Assembly: GCA_040880545.1 (NCBI GenBank)
Contig: JBBDIE010000082.1
Location: 1 to 29,971, forward strand
DNA length: 29,971 bases
Origin: M55B112 sp040880545
Lineage (GTDB): Bacteria > Bacteroidota > Bacteroidia > Bacteroidales > GCA-2748055
Direction of reading: 5' to 3'
Below, piece after piece: positions 1-9,129 of this stretch; position 1 is the first letter of the stretch, and every line of letters begins with the position of its first letter. The translations under genes were made by a program, and so were the position numbers. A model generated the notes under the pieces. It saw nothing but the letters and a program-made list of their open reading frames with translations. It made no database searches and was not told where the DNA came from.

Positions 1-48
1 GTCGGGAAATTGCTCATCCCGACAAATCGGGACTGCGCATTTCCCGAC
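1..48. repeat. Long imperfect inverted repeat at the window edge
   Basis: Bases 1-10 (GTCGGGAAAT) pair perfectly with 39-48 (ATTTCCCGAC). Inside, 17-22 (TCCCGA) pairs with 27-32 (TCGGGA) around a CAAA loop, and 12-13 pairs with 35-36. The whole 48 bases can fold into one long hairpin. No T-tract follows on the plus strand, so it does not look like a standard intrinsic terminator. It may be a REP-like repeat or the 3' structure of a gene to the left. The window starts exactly at its first base, so it may extend further. Confidence 0.55.
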
Positions 49-311
49 TTCGCAATCGAAAAACTGAAAGTTTTGAGCTCATGACCGCAGAGAATAACCC
101 TTGATCTCAAACATGATGATCCAGCCACAACACACTTTATGGACAGCCACTAAAGAGATGTGTCAGATATTATTAAGATAAAATTCGATGAATCCAGGAG
201 CCTTCGCCATACACCCCGATTGAACCGCCCTTCAGACTAATTCTTCCTTTACTATTTTCCGGACCACCATATATTTATTAAATTGGCACAATTCAATTTA
301 AATTTAGAAGA
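49..311. other. Intergenic region without a recognisable gene
   Basis: There is no ORF with a plausible start in either strand and no tRNA-like fold. A small hairpin AAAACT-GAA-AGTTTT lies around 60-74. Close to the next gene, TATATTTA at 270-277 matches seven of the eight positions of the Bacteroidetes -7 box (TAnnTTTG) about 35 bases before the ATG at 312. It is a weak promoter candidate for that gene; no convincing -33 element is seen. Confidence 0.4.
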
Positions 312-1310
312 ATGAAAGTGCTGTTTATTGGAGGAACTGGAAATATTTCAACTTCCTGCTCCCGGCTTGCCCTGAAAAAGGGAATTGACCTGTATTTGTT
401 GAATCGGGGAAAGGTAACAAAGCCTGACCTTGCGGGTGCCATTTCCATTAGGGCCGACATCAACAACAGGGACGAAATGGAAAGGGAACTAAAGGGTATG
501 GAATTTGATGTGGTCGCCAATTTCATTGCATTTAAACCCGAAGATGTACAACAGGATATTGCGCTTTTTTCAGGAAGAACAAAGCAATATATATTTATCA
601 GTTCTGCATCAGCCTATCAGAAACCACAGACTAATTGGCTGATCACGGAATCCACACCCCTTGCAAATCCTTACTGGGATTATTCCAGGGACAAAATAGC
701 ATGCGAGGAACTTCTGATGAAAGCATACAGGGAAAAAGGTTTTCCCATGACCATTGTTAGGCCTTCCCATACATACGATACGGTTATCCCTGTTGCCATA
801 GGAAGCTGGGAGGACTACACCATCATCGACCGGATGAAAAGGGGATTGCCCGTAGTTGTACATGGCGACGGTTCTTCATTATGGACCCTCACCCATTCTG
901 AAGATTTTGCAAAGGCCTTTGTCGGACTGCTGGGCCACCAGGGGGCCACAGGTCAGAGTTTCCACATCACCTCCGATGAGGTGCTGAACTGGAACCAGAT
1001 CTATGAAGCAGTTGCTGAGGCTGCCAGTGTTGAACCTAAGATTGTTCATGCCACTTCAGATTTAATCTGCGAGGTGGCTGATGAGTTAGGGATCACCTGG
1101 ATGCAGGGAAATCTACTGGGAGATAAGGCGGTTAGTGCAGTATTTGATAATACAAAAATAAAGCATTTCGTACCGGGATTTGTAGCCACGATTCCCTTCA
1201 GGCAAGGAATCAGACGGACCATAGAATGGTTCGAGGCTGACCCGGCCAGGATGGTAATCAAAGAGGAGAATAATAGATTACTTGATGCGGTAATTTCAAA
1301 GGTGAATTGA
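312..1310 (+). CDS. NAD-dependent epimerase/dehydratase family protein (extended SDR fold)
   Basis: This is a 332-residue soluble protein of the short-chain dehydrogenase/reductase superfamily. Residues 3-13 (VLFIGGTGNIS) form the first beta strand and the glycine-rich loop that binds NAD(P). A serine-rich strand (IFISSASAY) precedes the catalytic Tyr124-xxx-Lys128 (YSRDK). The C-terminal half carries the substrate-domain features of extended SDRs, including a VVVHGDGSSLWT stretch and a THSEDFAKAF segment, as in nucleotide-sugar epimerases and related reductases. There is no signal peptide, so it is cytoplasmic. The start is preceded by AGAAGA, a weak ribosome site. The substrate cannot be deduced. 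The next gene starts 220 bases downstream and is probably separate. The family assignment is solid; the exact reaction is open. Confidence 0.85.
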   Translation: MKVLFIGGTGNISTSCSRLALKKGIDLYLLNRGKVTKPDLAGAISIRADINNRDEMERELKGMEFDVVANFIAFKPEDVQQDIALFSGRTKQYIFISSASAYQKPQTNWLITESTPLANPYWDYSRDKIACEELLMKAYREKGFPMTIVRPSHTYDTVIPVAIGSWEDYTIIDRMKRGLPVVVHGDGSSLWTLTHSEDFAKAFVGLLGHQGATGQSFHITSDEVLNWNQIYEAVAEAASVEPKIVHATSDLICEVADELGITWMQGNLLGDKAVSAVFDNTKIKHFVPGFVATIPFRQGIRRTIEWFEADPARMVIKEENNRLLDAVISKVN

Positions 1311-1530
1311 AAACAGGGCTTGTGTAGCGTTACAGGCACGCACTGTTTAAAACTATTATAAACTGGGGACGGATAAAGGTAGAGCTGCAACGATATGAAA
1401 TACAGATAGGACACAATAATGAAAAGGGCATTTTTTACAGATCCAATTGTCGTCGTGTCTCTTTCATTTTGGCACCGGTATTGCGTGGTGAAAATACAGG
1501 GAATCGGGAAAATAAAATGAGACTGAAGAT

Positions 1531-2034
1531 ATGAATTGGATGAAGCGTAGCATGGCCTGGAAGGCAAAAGTATTTGGAAAGGGAAGTATGAAAGGGCATA
1601 CTGATCATGCAGTTGAATTTGCAGTTAAGGCAAAGGGATATATTGACCTGAACCTGAAAAAAATAGGAAATGAAGCAGCGGAAACCCGGGAGATGGCCAG
1701 ATTCTTCTTTAAGCTTCTGGAGCAAAAACTCCGTTTGCAGGAGCGTGTTGAGCCACCTACTGAAGATGAGGTACTTGAAGCAATTGAACAGTTAAAAGAC
1801 GTGGGTAGATTTTCAGTATTTACAACAGCGATCATACTGCCCGGGGGAGCAATTTCATTAATGGGACTTGAGATACTTGCCAGGAAATTTGGAATAAATT
1901 TTACCTTTATACCCTCCTCGTTCAGGAAAAATGCAGAATGGAAGTATCCCCGTGGTCATAAAAAGCCTCGTCAAAAATATTATAGAAAAGGTAACAGGGA
2001 TATTACGGATGTTAAACCTGTAGATGAGGTTTGA
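1531..2034 (+). CDS. Small LETM1-like domain protein
   Basis: A 167-residue basic protein without signal peptide. Residues 1-90 look mostly helical and charged. Residues ~92-130 contain GRFSVFTTAIILPGGAISLM followed by a segment ending in FIPSSF. This resembles the core of the LETM1 ribosome-binding domain, where a hydrophobic helix, an LPGG/LPF turn and a terminal PSxF are typical. Short LETM1-related proteins are known from Bacteroidetes, but their role is unclear; mitochondrial LETM1 binds ribosomes and affects cation exchange. The tail from ~140 is rich in Lys, Arg and Tyr, which would suit RNA or ribosome contact (inference). The gene lies 27 bases before the CotH gene and may be co-transcribed with it. 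The call rests on pattern recognition only; 'hypothetical' is the safe alternative. Confidence 0.6.
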   Translation: MNWMKRSMAWKAKVFGKGSMKGHTDHAVEFAVKAKGYIDLNLKKIGNEAAETREMARFFFKLLEQKLRLQERVEPPTEDEVLEAIEQLKDVGRFSVFTTAIILPGGAISLMGLEILARKFGINFTFIPSSFRKNAEWKYPRGHKKPRQKYYRKGNRDITDVKPVDEV

Positions 2035-2061
2035 AAACTAACTAACTACTACAATCTGGGT

Positions 2062-5000
2062 ATGGATCATATACATCTTTTCAAAAGGGTTAAAGTTGTA
2101 TGTATAATACTGGCAACGCTTTTCCTTACCGGAACCATCTCCGGTCAGTTGCTGATCAATGAATTCATGTCCTCCAATGCTTCAACCCTGGTAGATCAGT
2201 TTGGTGATTATCCCGATTGGATAGAACTGCACAATGCCTGCGACAGCAGTGTTCAGCTTGATAATTTCTGGCTCACGGACGATATATCTCAACTGAGAAA
2301 ATGGAATTTCCCCGGGATGCTATTGACCCCCGGTTCCTTTTTCATTGTATTTGCATCCGGAAATGATGTTGTCGAAAACATGGCGTACTGGCATACGGTA
2401 ATAAACAGTGGTGAGGAATGGAGATATCTCGTCCCCGAAAGTAAGCATAACGAGGACTGGAAAACTTCACTGGAATATACTTCAGGTTGGCAAACAGGTA
2501 AGAGCGGAATAGGTTATGGTGATAACGATGATGCAACAGTAATCGATCCGGCAATTTCATTATACATGCAGAAGGAATTTTTCGTTGACTCAATCTCACA
2601 GGTCACAGATGCAGCGCTGTTCATGGATTATGATGATGGATTTGTGGCCTACCTGAATGGTACTGAAATAGCACGGAGTTTCAATATGGGGGATTCCGGA
2701 AGGGTGGTAAATTATGACGCTCCGGCAGTCGTAGATAACGAAGCCAGGATGTATGCAGGGTTACCGCCGGAAGGGTTTTTTATGACCCACAGGTTGGACC
2801 TGCTGAAGGAGGGATCAAACGTTCTTGCCATTGAAGTACATAATGTTAACCGGAGTTCATCGGATATGACTTCCATTCCATTCTTTTTGCTTGGTTATGA
2901 CAGGATCATGCCGGATCTTATCTATCAGAATCCATTTTTTGTGATAAAGGACAAGTATCCGCATACTAATTTTAAGATCAATGCTGAGGGGGAGGCAATT
3001 TTTCTGTCCGACAATGACGGAAACATTACAGACAAGGTAAATAGTGTGAAGCTTCCAACCGATTTTTCCTATGGGAGAATACCGGAAGATGCCACACAGT
3101 TCGGATATTATGAGGACCCAACTCCGGGGACAGAGAATGGACCAACCTATTCAAAGGAGTATATAACCGATTCAGTAGCGATCATTTCTCAAAATGAAGT
3201 TCCGGGCAGTTCGCAGGAAGTTTTGATGGTTTCGAATATAACGGGTGACCAGATCTACTATACCTTCGATGGATCTGAACCGGACCAGGGGTCGTATCTC
3301 TATAAAAACCCCTTGTATATAAGAAAAACCATTGTACTTAAAGCAAGAATTTATCGATCTAACCAGGTTCCCGGCCCGGTAACCACAAAGACGATATTTA
3401 TTGGTGGTGATCACGATCTTCCGGTTATTTCAGTTTCCATGGATCCGTTTGATCTCTGGGACCATAATACAGGAATTTACGTAATGGGTCCCTATGCCAA
3501 CAGCGAAGTACCACACCATGGTGCTAACTTCTGGCAGGATTGGGAGCGGCCGGCTCATTTCGAACTTTATAATGTTCAGGGCGAACAGGAACTGTCGCAA
3601 AGTGCAGGCACAAAGATATTTGGAGGATGGTCACGTGCCCACCCTCAAAAATCGATGGCTTTCTTTGCAAGGAAAAACTATGGTAATGGAAAATTTTCAT
3701 ATCCGCTCTTCAAAGACAGACTTTTCGATACGTATGAGGCCTTTGTGATGCGTAACAGCGGGAATGACTGGTGTAACGGTAATTTCAGGGATGCATTAAC
3801 AGGTCACCTATCTGCGCAGATGGATATTGATCACCAGGCATACCAACCTTATGTAATGTACCTGAACGGAGAATATTGGGGAATCATCAATATGCGCGAA
3901 AAGGTGAATGAACATTTTATTGCTTCCAATAACTTTGTTTATGCCGATGATGTGAATATACTGACAGGCAACAGGAGCCTGGTGCACGGAAGTGCTGAAT
4001 CGTACAATAAACTGTACAACTATGTAACCACTACCAACCTGGCCGGATGGCAGGAATACGGCCATGCCAGAACCATGATGGATGTGCATAACTTCATGCG
4101 TTTCTGGGTGGTGAACGTTTATGTGGATAACAAAGACTGGCCCGGTAACAACAATAAGTATTGGTCAACCAATGCTCCCGGGTCGCTTTACCGGTGGATC
4201 TCCTATGACACAGATTTTGGATTTTCAATCTGGGACCATTCTGCATACAAGTATAATACGCTGCAATTTTCATTTGGGGAGGGTTCCGAAATTAACTGGG
4301 CGAATCAACCATGGGCAGTGGCCATGGTTAAATCGCTGATAGGTAACAACAATTTCAAAAGACAGTTTATCAATGAATTTGCCGACCGGATGAACACCAC
4401 GTTTCACCCGGATGAGGTTATACCGGTTATTGATTCATTTGAACAACGGTTGATGAGTGAGGCCCCGGATCATTACGACAAGTGGATCGGCGATCCGAAC
4501 AACTGGCTTAGCTTTCCAAACTGGATGGCAAGTGTGGAACGGATGAGGACCTATGTCAGGGAGCGCCCCCAATACATGCGTCAGCATATCATGAGCAGGT
4601 TCAATATCAGCGGTACGTCAACCATAGGGGTGAATGTCTCTGATCAGAGTGCCGGCCACGTAAAGCTGAATTCCATTGAGCTGCATCAATTTCCATTTAC
4701 CGGCCTCTATTTTAAAGGAATCCCCATAAGACTGGAGGCGATACCGGCGCCGGGTCATATTTTCTCTCACTGGGAAGGGTTTATGTCCACTGATTCAACA
4801 TGGTTCCTGTATGGAATGGATGGACCCGCCCAGTTTACTGCTGTATTTACACCGGTCGATTCTGCTGTTAATATTGTCATTAACGAAATCAACTATTCGT
4901 CACATATTAATAAAAATACAGAAGACTGGGTTGAGTTGTACAATAATTCAGGCGTTGCTGTTGAACTGTCGGGATGGATGCTTTCCGACGGTTTTTCCGA

Positions 5001-5649
5001 TGCTATGTTTGAAATCCCTGCGGGAACGGTCATACGGGCAAATAGTTACATGGTATTCAGCAGGAGCAGACCCGATTTTAAACGGTTTTACCCCGAACTT
5101 AAGGCGGTACTGGGAGATCTCCCATTCGGCTTCAGCAGTGCAGGAGAAGGAGTGGCACTGTACGACGAAACAGGTGAGTTGCACGATTATGTAATCTATC
5201 AGTCTGTGGCCCCCTGGCCGGAAGAGGCGAATGGCACCGGGGCGACATTGGAGCTGATCAATCCCGGTACAGACAATTTGTTAGCTGAAAACTGGAAAGC
5301 TTCCGGGGTGGTTACCGGAACGCCAGGTGCCGTGAACAGTCAGTTCGAAGGGCCATTGACAGCAACAGTAAAAGAAAAAAGAGATTTGTCTCCGGCTATG
5401 GTTTATCCATCACCATTTAATGTGGAGACCAATGTACACTTTCATCTGGAAAACGAAGAGGAGGTGATGATCTCGGTGTACTCAACTACAGGAAAACTGG
5501 TCACAGTACTGTCTGCCAGGAAATATGAGCCCGGGGACCACACCATATTATGGAGCCCGGAAGGAGACATAACACAGGGACTCTACTTCATTACTATCAG
5601 GAGCTCCGGTTATAATCAGACCCTCAAGGTGGTATATCAACGGAATTGA
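2062..5649 (+). CDS. Secreted CotH-family protein with lamin-tail domains and type IX sorting tail
   Basis: A 1195-residue modular secreted protein. Residues 1-28 are a Sec signal peptide ending near TISGQ. A lamin-tail domain starts at ~30 (LLINEFMSSN) and runs to F97ASGND102. It is interrupted by a ~200-residue insert containing a jelly-roll-like segment (VAYLNGTEIAR) and resumes at N303FKINAEGE. A chitobiase/hexosaminidase C-terminal-like repeat (YYTFDGSEPD) lies near 398-450. The CotH domain covers ~452-850, with N-rich and DW-containing motifs and the acidic pair D716/D718 in YDTDFGFS. A bacterial repeat (FSHWEG) follows near 855-930, a second lamin-tail domain at ~939-1105, and a Por-type secretion tail from ~1113 (VYPSPFN) to the end. 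CotH proteins are atypical kinases in spore coats; in Bacteroidetes their substrate is unknown. The tail predicts export by type IX secretion and surface attachment or release. Confidence 0.9.
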   Translation: MDHIHLFKRVKVVCIILATLFLTGTISGQLLINEFMSSNASTLVDQFGDYPDWIELHNACDSSVQLDNFWLTDDISQLRKWNFPGMLLTPGSFFIVFASGNDVVENMAYWHTVINSGEEWRYLVPESKHNEDWKTSLEYTSGWQTGKSGIGYGDNDDATVIDPAISLYMQKEFFVDSISQVTDAALFMDYDDGFVAYLNGTEIARSFNMGDSGRVVNYDAPAVVDNEARMYAGLPPEGFFMTHRLDLLKEGSNVLAIEVHNVNRSSSDMTSIPFFLLGYDRIMPDLIYQNPFFVIKDKYPHTNFKINAEGEAIFLSDNDGNITDKVNSVKLPTDFSYGRIPEDATQFGYYEDPTPGTENGPTYSKEYITDSVAIISQNEVPGSSQEVLMVSNITGDQIYYTFDGSEPDQGSYLYKNPLYIRKTIVLKARIYRSNQVPGPVTTKTIFIGGDHDLPVISVSMDPFDLWDHNTGIYVMGPYANSEVPHHGANFWQDWERPAHFELYNVQGEQELSQSAGTKIFGGWSRAHPQKSMAFFARKNYGNGKFSYPLFKDRLFDTYEAFVMRNSGNDWCNGNFRDALTGHLSAQMDIDHQAYQPYVMYLNGEYWGIINMREKVNEHFIASNNFVYADDVNILTGNRSLVHGSAESYNKLYNYVTTTNLAGWQEYGHARTMMDVHNFMRFWVVNVYVDNKDWPGNNNKYWSTNAPGSLYRWISYDTDFGFSIWDHSAYKYNTLQFSFGEGSEINWANQPWAVAMVKSLIGNNNFKRQFINEFADRMNTTFHPDEVIPVIDSFEQRLMSEAPDHYDKWIGDPNNWLSFPNWMASVERMRTYVRERPQYMRQHIMSRFNISGTSTIGVNVSDQSAGHVKLNSIELHQFPFTGLYFKGIPIRLEAIPAPGHIFSHWEGFMSTDSTWFLYGMDGPAQFTAVFTPVDSAVNIVINEINYSSHINKNTEDWVELYNNSGVAVELSGWMLSDGFSDAMFEIPAGTVIRANSYMVFSRSRPDFKRFYPELKAVLGDLPFGFSSAGEGVALYDETGELHDYVIYQSVAPWPEEANGTGATLELINPGTDNLLAENWKASGVVTGTPGAVNSQFEGPLTATVKEKRDLSPAMVYPSPFNVETNVHFHLENEEEVMISVYSTTGKLVTVLSARKYEPGDHTILWSPEGDITQGLYFITIRSSGYNQTLKVVYQRN

Positions 5650-5668
5650 AAATATTCTCCAGGCGTTC

Positions 5669-5717
5669 AGTAGAGACAAGGCATGAATATAGAGACAAGG
5701 CATGCCTTGTCTCTACT
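5669..5717. repeat. Palindromic repeat with two alternative hairpins
   Basis: The motif TAGAGACAAGGCATG occurs twice directly (5671-5685 and 5690-5704). The second copy is the left half of a perfect 26-base palindrome at 5690-5715. The first copy can instead pair with the same right arm: 5669-5685 with 5701-5717 gives a 17-bp stem and a 15-base loop. So the unit can switch between two folds. It lies between convergent genes, where such elements can act as bidirectional transcription stops. From general knowledge, motifs of the GTAGAGAC...GTCTCTAC kind are dispersed in many copies in Bacteroidetes and Cyanobacteria. Only one locus is visible here. Confidence 0.75.
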
Positions 5718-5737
5718 TCACTGAAGTAAATTAGTAC

Positions 5738-8554
5738 TTATTTGACTGTAATCAGTTCAGGTTCACCAAAGCCAAGGGATCTTAGTGGCTCCATCTGGGT
5801 GGCAGCATCGCCAACAACCACATAAACCATCCTGTCTGGATCAATGTATTTATTACACAGTGTTTTATGTTCCTCCAGGGTCATCGACCGCAATATCTCC
5901 TGTTGTACGGATATGTAGTCTGATAAAAGGTCAAAGGAGTTGATATCCCGTAATATTCCCTGGAGTGCCCAAAGGGTTTCATAATTCCTTGCATTGGATT
6001 TAAGCAGTGCATCTTTTGTGAACGCCAGGTCCGCGTCCGAAATACCAGTTCGGTAGGCAGCCATTTCATCACGAAAGATTTCCATCGTTTCAACGGTGGC
6101 GTCTGACCTAACACTGGATGAGGCGGAAAAAATACCATAGGTATTATTCAGGCTGAAGTCCGATCTTGCACCGTAGGTAAAACCTTTCTCTTCCCGCAGG
6201 ATCATATTCAGACGTCCGTTGAAAGCACCTCCAAGTTTATAATTTGCCACGGTGACAGCATAGTGTTCAAAGTAATCTTCCGGTTTGTACCGGCTTCCGA
6301 TCCTAACAACCGACTGTTTTGCACCAGGGAAATCCACAAAGTAAATTTTGGAATCCTGGTTCTCCTTCTCCACATCAAATTCAGGAAATATCACCTCCCT
6401 GGCTTCCCAGGTGGAAGTAATTGATGAGAACGCTTTTCTCACGTCCCCAGGTTGCACATCGCCCACAATCAACAACGAGGCGACTGTTGGGGAAATATTC
6501 GCTGCATAGTATGCCTTCAGATCTTCCAGCGTTATCGCTTCCACCGTGTTGATGGTCCCGCTGGTAGCGATTGCCAGTAGCGACTCTTCGCCCAATAGCA
6601 GGTTTTTAAAAGCCTGGCCCGAAAGATAGGAGGCGTTGGCAGCGTTTCTTTTCAGGTTATTGATCACCTTCATTTTGGCAATTTCGAACTCCTGCTGGTC
6701 CCAACGTGGTTCAAGCAGAATCTCTCTTACAAGATCGGTGGTTTGTTCCAGGTTTCTTGACAGGCAACTGGCATTGATGGTGATCGATTCCAGGCCGGCA
6801 CTGATCCTGATCCTCGCTCCCAGCAGGTCGATGGCCTCTTCCAGTTCCTCCGGATTTTTGTTAACGGTTCCCTCCATGAGCATTGTTGCCAGTAAGCTGG
6901 CCACTCCCGATTTTTCTTCAGGATCCAGCAAATGACCGCCCTGTATATCAATTGCATATTGTACCAACGGCAATTCGCGATGCTCAATTCCCAATACCTT
7001 CATGCCGTTTGAGAAAGATGACTCCCATATATCCGGCACAGTTACAACCGGGTCGGGTCCGGGTACCGGTTCTACGGTCCGGTCGAAGGATGATGGAGTC
7101 CTTTCTATCTCAGACGCTTCCCAGGCAACCTCTTCAACCTTGAAAACATTATCTGCACTTTCTTCAACAACCTGCGCTTTCACGCAGTTTTCAGCAGACA
7201 GGTCCAGCTGCCCTTTTGGAACAAAACTGGTCAGTACAAATGGGCGATCCTTAATATACGTTTCATAAACCCGCTGAATGTCCTCAATGGTCACCTCTTT
7301 TATCTTTTCAATATCTTTGGTAATATAGCCCGGGTCACCGGCATATTCATTGTATCGTGCAAGTTGAAATGATTTGCCCAGCACAGAGCTGATCCCGTTA
7401 TAAAATCCAGTTTCCTGGCCAGCCTTGATCTTTTCCAGGTCTGTTTCTGTAATACCGTCTGCTTCAAATTTCTGGAAAGCCTCATAAACAGCTTCCTCTG
7501 CATCTGCCAGACTGGTTCCTGAATTGGCGGGAACAGATATTGTGAATCGACCGCTAAGTTCCATTGAGTAGTTGTATACATTTACCCGGGAGGTTAATTG
7601 TTTCTCTTTCACCAGCACCTTGTACATGGGCGCTTTTTTCCCACTTCCCATAATCCGGGCAAGGAAATTCAGGGCATAGGCATCCGGATGATACTGTTCT
7701 ATTGTAGGCCAGACCATTGTTAGCAGCGGTGTCTTCGCAAAATTATCTTCATGATACAACCGTTTTGTTTCCTCCAGGACAACCGGAATGGGATCCAGAT
7801 CCGTTACTTTATTTCCGGAAGGAATTTCGCCGAAATATTTCTGCACCAATGCTTTCATTTCATTGGATTCGAAGTCTCCTGCAATTACCAGTGTCGCATT
7901 GTTGGGCAGATAGAATTCCTGGTGAAAGGCTTTTACATCATCGATGGTTGCATTGAACAAATCTTCCATTTCACCGATTACCTGCCAGTTATAGGGATGA
8001 TCAGGGGGGAACAGGTTTTTACTGATCACATCGTTATTATGTCCGTATGGATTGTTGTCCACCAACTGCCGCTTTTCATTCAGCACCACATCCTGTTGGT
8101 TGGCGAAAGCCTGGCGGGTTACGGTATTGATCATATACCCCATTCTGTCCGACTCCATCCAGAGGATCAGTTCTGCTGCATTTTTAGGCACCACTTCATA
8201 ATAGACGGTACCGTCAGGGCTGGTGCCGCCGTTTAAGGTTCCTCCGGCACCCTGAATCTTTGCAAAAAACTGGTCCTGACCCACATTTTCTGACTCCTGG
8301 AACATCATGTGTTCAAAAAGATGGGCAAAGCCGGTTTTTCCCGGTTTTTCCCTGTTGGAGCCCACATGGTACTGGATGGCAACCGCAACAATGGGGTCCG
8401 ACATGTCCTGGTGCAGGATCACATCAAGACCGTTCTCCAACGTATATTTTTCATAGTCGAGGGTTAAAACTTCCTTTGAATCGCTACAGCTGTTAAAACA
8501 GATAAAGCCCAGCGACAAAAGTATCGCAGGGAGAAAATTGAATCTCCTTTTCAT
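5738..8554 (-). CDS. M16-family zinc metalloprotease, two-domain lipoprotein
   Basis: A 938-residue insulinase/pitrilysin-type peptidase. The start is placed at the ATG at 8554, because it gives a clean lipoprotein signal (KRRF, hydrophobic core, then CFNSC); longer upstream starts would put 29 odd residues before it and overlap the upstream gene. The N-terminal half has the inverted zinc motif H78-LFE-H82 with E81 as catalytic base, and a third ligand candidate E160 in VLNEKRQ, spaced as in pitrilysins. The C-terminal half keeps the fold but lacks HxxEH at the matching place (SLLATMLMEGT). It carries the Arg/Tyr-containing segment GRLNMILREEKGFTYG typical of inactive M16 halves that complete the active site. 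It probably sits on the outer membrane or in the periplasm and degrades peptides. It lies 70 bases after a small membrane protein gene on the same strand. Confidence 0.92.
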   Translation of the reverse strand: MKRRFNFLPAILLSLGFICFNSCSDSKEVLTLDYEKYTLENGLDVILHQDMSDPIVAVAIQYHVGSNREKPGKTGFAHLFEHMMFQESENVGQDQFFAKIQGAGGTLNGGTSPDGTVYYEVVPKNAAELILWMESDRMGYMINTVTRQAFANQQDVVLNEKRQLVDNNPYGHNNDVISKNLFPPDHPYNWQVIGEMEDLFNATIDDVKAFHQEFYLPNNATLVIAGDFESNEMKALVQKYFGEIPSGNKVTDLDPIPVVLEETKRLYHEDNFAKTPLLTMVWPTIEQYHPDAYALNFLARIMGSGKKAPMYKVLVKEKQLTSRVNVYNYSMELSGRFTISVPANSGTSLADAEEAVYEAFQKFEADGITETDLEKIKAGQETGFYNGISSVLGKSFQLARYNEYAGDPGYITKDIEKIKEVTIEDIQRVYETYIKDRPFVLTSFVPKGQLDLSAENCVKAQVVEESADNVFKVEEVAWEASEIERTPSSFDRTVEPVPGPDPVVTVPDIWESSFSNGMKVLGIEHRELPLVQYAIDIQGGHLLDPEEKSGVASLLATMLMEGTVNKNPEELEEAIDLLGARIRISAGLESITINASCLSRNLEQTTDLVREILLEPRWDQQEFEIAKMKVINNLKRNAANASYLSGQAFKNLLLGEESLLAIATSGTINTVEAITLEDLKAYYAANISPTVASLLIVGDVQPGDVRKAFSSITSTWEAREVIFPEFDVEKENQDSKIYFVDFPGAKQSVVRIGSRYKPEDYFEHYAVTVANYKLGGAFNGRLNMILREEKGFTYGARSDFSLNNTYGIFSASSSVRSDATVETMEIFRDEMAAYRTGISDADLAFTKDALLKSNARNYETLWALQGILRDINSFDLLSDYISVQQEILRSMTLEEHKTLCNKYIDPDRMVYVVVGDAATQMEPLRSLGFGEPELITVK

Positions 8555-8624
8555 TATTAATGGGATTTTGAGGTAAATATTATGTAACAATAAATTTGTC
8601 AGGTTTGCCCGTTCATAAGACATT

Positions 8625-8960
8625 TTATCCCCTGTTTCCACGGGCCATAAAGTAGAAACCGATGGCTAACGGGGCACAATGGGTTACTATCGCATCCAGA
8701 TCAACGTTTCCCATAAAGATCATGATCACGGAGAGGACAGCAACAACAAGGCCGGAAATAACTGTCAGGGACTCCTTCTTTACAAAGACTCCTACAATCA
8801 GTAAAATTGTAAATAGCACCATGAACACTGATATATACCATATTAAGGAGGAGAAATCCAAATCCGAAATTCTGTCAAAATAGAGCGAAAATACAATGAT
8901 TGCCAGTGCTATTCTAAGCAACCATTTGGCTAGTGATACAAATGATTTTTGTGGTCTCAT
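8625..8960 (-). CDS. Small four-helix membrane protein of unknown function
   Basis: A 111-residue very hydrophobic protein. Four membrane segments are visible: ~10-28 (KWLLRIALAIIVFSLYF), ~39-60, ~65-84 (LTVISGLVVAVLSVIMIF) and ~90-106. Short charged loops (DRISD, KKES, DLD) separate them. I do not recognise the family and assign no function. It is the first gene of a minus-strand pair with the M16 protease and could be co-transcribed with it. The length, the regular helix pattern and the position support a real gene. Confidence 0.65.
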   Translation of the reverse strand: MRPQKSFVSLAKWLLRIALAIIVFSLYFDRISDLDFSSLIWYISVFMVLFTILLIVGVFVKKESLTVISGLVVAVLSVIMIFMGNVDLDAIVTHCAPLAIGFYFMARGNRG

Positions 8961-9129
8961 CAGGATATAATTTGGTTAAACTTCATTCTTTATAACGGAA
9001 AAACAAGATACGTAAAATTCATACAAGAGGAGAATAGCGGGAATGAATTTAACTAAATTTCCTTATAAGAAATGAAATGCTTAATTTGCAGGGAGTTCTA
9101 ATTTGCACTAAACCACTAAACCAACCCTT

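Noticed and set aside
176..274. A 33-residue stop-to-stop frame on the minus strand reading like protein (SLKGGSIGVYGEG)
   Set aside because: It has no ATG, is short, and I cannot match it to a family. It could be a decayed gene remnant, but this cannot be supported from the window alone.
1419..1520. A 33-codon plus-strand frame before the LETM1-like gene
   Set aside because: Its composition is not convincing (FWHRYCVV) and it has no ribosome site or matching neighbour; probably chance.
8555..8641. A longer start for the M16 protease adding 29 residues
   Set aside because: The extension lacks signal character and would overlap the upstream gene; the start at 8554 gives a clean lipoprotein signal.
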